Shown piece by piece: positions 6,185-6,850 of a stretch of 6,850 nucleotides of DNA (its first letter is position 1; every line of letters starts with the position of its first letter). This stretch comes from Calditrichota bacterium. Its GTDB lineage: Bacteria; Calditrichota; Calditrichia; Calditrichales; Calditrichaceae. The position numbers and the translations under genes were made by a program. The DNA is taken from NCBI GenBank assembly GCA_024278715.1, contig JAJRSN010000336.1, positions 1 to 6,850 of the forward strand. Direction: 5' to 3'. The notes below the pieces were generated by a model, which saw only the letters and a program-made list of their open reading frames with translations, had not been told where the DNA came from and did no database searches.

Positions 6185-6850
6185 TTAAATTACTTCCAAA
6201 TCAAATTCGTCCACCAGTTTATGAAGTAATTCCGATTTTGAGACAATTTTTTTCATGATTTCTTCTTTGGGAATTTCTTCGCGTTTTTTTGCCTTTTTAC
6301 CCGCAGATTTTTCAACTTTAACCATTAAACGGACGGAATGGTTCAATTCCGACGAAATGATTCTTTCAATCCAGCTCTTTTCTCCCTCGACAATCGCTCC
6401 TTCGGCATTAAAAGAAACGGAGAGGTTTTTACCGTCAAAGGCTATAAATTGGGCTTTTTTCAGCACTTCCGCCAAAGACGCCCTTTTTTCGGCAATTTTA
6501 TCCACTAAAACGGTCCATCGATCTTTAATGTAATCCAAAGAAAGTTCGGGAGTTTTTTGCGGCTCTTCGCGGACTGCGTTTGCTTTAATTGTCAGAGAGT
6601 TGTCGGCTTTTTTTTTAGAAGATCGATCTTTTCCAGAAGCTGTTCAATTTGCGTCGTTTGCGGCAATTTCGCCAATTTTATCAAGCCTAACTCAAATTTT
6701 AACTGCGGCTGCTGGCTCGATTTAACGGCATTGATGGTTTCGCCGATGACCTGCAAGTATCCTATCAGATCGTTCTCGCTAAATTCTTCCGCCAGGCTTT
6801 TGTAACGATCGACATACAGCTCGGAAGTATCGATTAAATTTGCCATTCCC
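6185..6850 (-). CDS. dnaX: DNA polymerase III tau subunit, C-terminal part, read through a -1 frameshift (5' end beyond the right edge)
   Basis: Tau is the long form of the clamp-loader ATPase and links the polymerase cores and helicase. Only its C-terminal 221 codons lie here, and the ATPase domain is outside the window. The reading runs in one frame from the right edge to 6607, ending in Lys-Lys-Lys. It then shifts back one base and resumes with GCC at 6607, ending at TAA 6185-6187. The first part (SELYVDRYKSLAEEFSENDL through PQLKFELGLIKLAKL) is clamp-loader collar domain III. The second has a 23-residue polar Pro/Glu-rich linker, then DYIKDRWTVLVDKI, SLAEVLKKAQFIAFDGKNL and a C-terminal helix, matching the tau C-terminal module. 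The two parts together make one normal DnaX tail, with ybaB next to it as usual. The TTG at 6538 is not a real start. A one-base sequencing error in the A run would give the same picture. Confidence 0.8.
6592..6850 (-). CDS. dnaX: DNA polymerase III gamma-like subunit, zero-frame product (5' end beyond the right edge)
   Basis: Without a shift, translation passes the run of nine A as CTA AAA AAA AAG. It then reads Pro-Thr-Thr-Leu and stops at TGA 6594-6592, giving 85 codons in the window. The product would keep ATPase and collar domains and lack the tau C-terminal module, the same architecture as gamma in E. coli. The ATG at 6844-6846 is internal to domain III, and the frame is open to the window edge, so it is not the gene start. 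Truth of this product depends on the A run being exactly nine bases. Confidence 0.65.
   Translation of the reverse strand, partial: GMANLIDTSELYVDRYKSLAEEFSENDLIGYLQVIGETINAVKSSQQPQLKFELGLIKLAKLPQTTQIEQLLEKIDLLKKKPTTL
6607..6616 (-). promoter_or_regulatory. dnaX: Candidate -1 frameshift / slippage site in dnaX
   Basis: Nine A (6616-6608) followed by G (6607) on the minus strand. In the zero frame it reads CTA AAA AAA AAG, which contains the heptamer A AAA AAG at 6613-6607 in the phase needed for simultaneous slippage. That is the same heptamer used by E. coli dnaX. After slipping, the next codon is GCC and the tau frame is open. Only a weak downstream pairing is visible: CTCT at 6599-6596 with AGAG at 6566-6563, plus three inner pairs. 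No clear Shine-Dalgarno-like stimulator sits about 10 bases upstream. A run this long could also act through transcriptional slippage, as described for Thermus thermophilus dnaX. Confidence 0.65.
6619..6630. repeat. 12-bp perfect palindrome just upstream of the dnaX slip site
   Basis: AAGATCGATCTT is fully self-complementary and ends two bases before the A run. As RNA it would make only a 4-bp stem with a TCGA loop, so a regulatory role is uncertain. It encodes Lys-Ile-Asp-Leu within the reading frame. Confidence 0.35.

Noticed and set aside
6185..6538. A separate 117-residue gene starting at TTG 6538
   Set aside because: The frame stays open upstream to the A run and encodes a polar linker. 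The content is the DnaX tau C-terminal module, so it is part of dnaX and not a gene of its own.

Overview
The window reads as a chromosomal, non-mobile stretch of a moderately AT-rich bacterium. The gene mix fits the Fibrobacterota-Chlorobiota-Bacteroidota (FCB) side of the tree: a bifunctional-nuclease-family protein with a C-terminal UVR motif, a free-standing small Nfu protein, and a dnaX-ybaB-recR cluster. Calditrichota- or Marinimicrobia-like lineages are my best guess, but this is inference from gene content and style only. No insertion sequence, prophage, CRISPR array, tRNA or rRNA is visible.

Layout, left to right. Positions 1-824 (minus) hold the N-terminal 60% or so of a phosphomannomutase/phosphoglucomutase, cut by the left edge. 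A 250-bp spacer follows, with a plausible promoter for that gene. Positions 1075-3173 (minus) hold two tightly coupled genes for exported proteins of no assigned function. Both show remote, degenerate similarity to M16 (insulinase/pitrilysin-type) peptidases and lack the zinc-binding motif. A 311-bp divergent intergenic region (3174-3484) carries a strong sigma70-type promoter pointing right and an 8-bp-arm inverted repeat near the leftward gene. Positions 3485-5231 (plus) form a compact operon: an Nfu-type Fe-S scaffold, a bifunctional nuclease (DUF151 plus UVR), and an MBL-fold metallohydrolase. It meets the leftward dnaX-ybaB-recR operon (5226-6850, minus) tail to tail, and the two operons share a 6-bp TTATAA end.

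The most interesting signal is in dnaX. The zero frame (gamma-like product) stops at 6592, six codons after a run of nine A. A -1 shift at an in-phase A AAA AAG heptamer inside that run opens the frame that encodes the tau C-terminal domain, down to 6185. A conventional ORF call would split this into two unrelated short proteins. The layout predicts gamma by default and tau by frameshifting or transcriptional slippage, the reverse of E. coli. A one-base homopolymer sequencing error is the main rival explanation.

Functionally, dnaX, ybaB and recR make the classical clamp-loader/nucleoid-protein/recombination-mediator operon. The Nfu-nuclease-MBL operon looks like housekeeping metal-cofactor and nucleotide/nucleic-acid hydrolase functions. 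The exported M16-like pair has no visible functional link to either neighbour.
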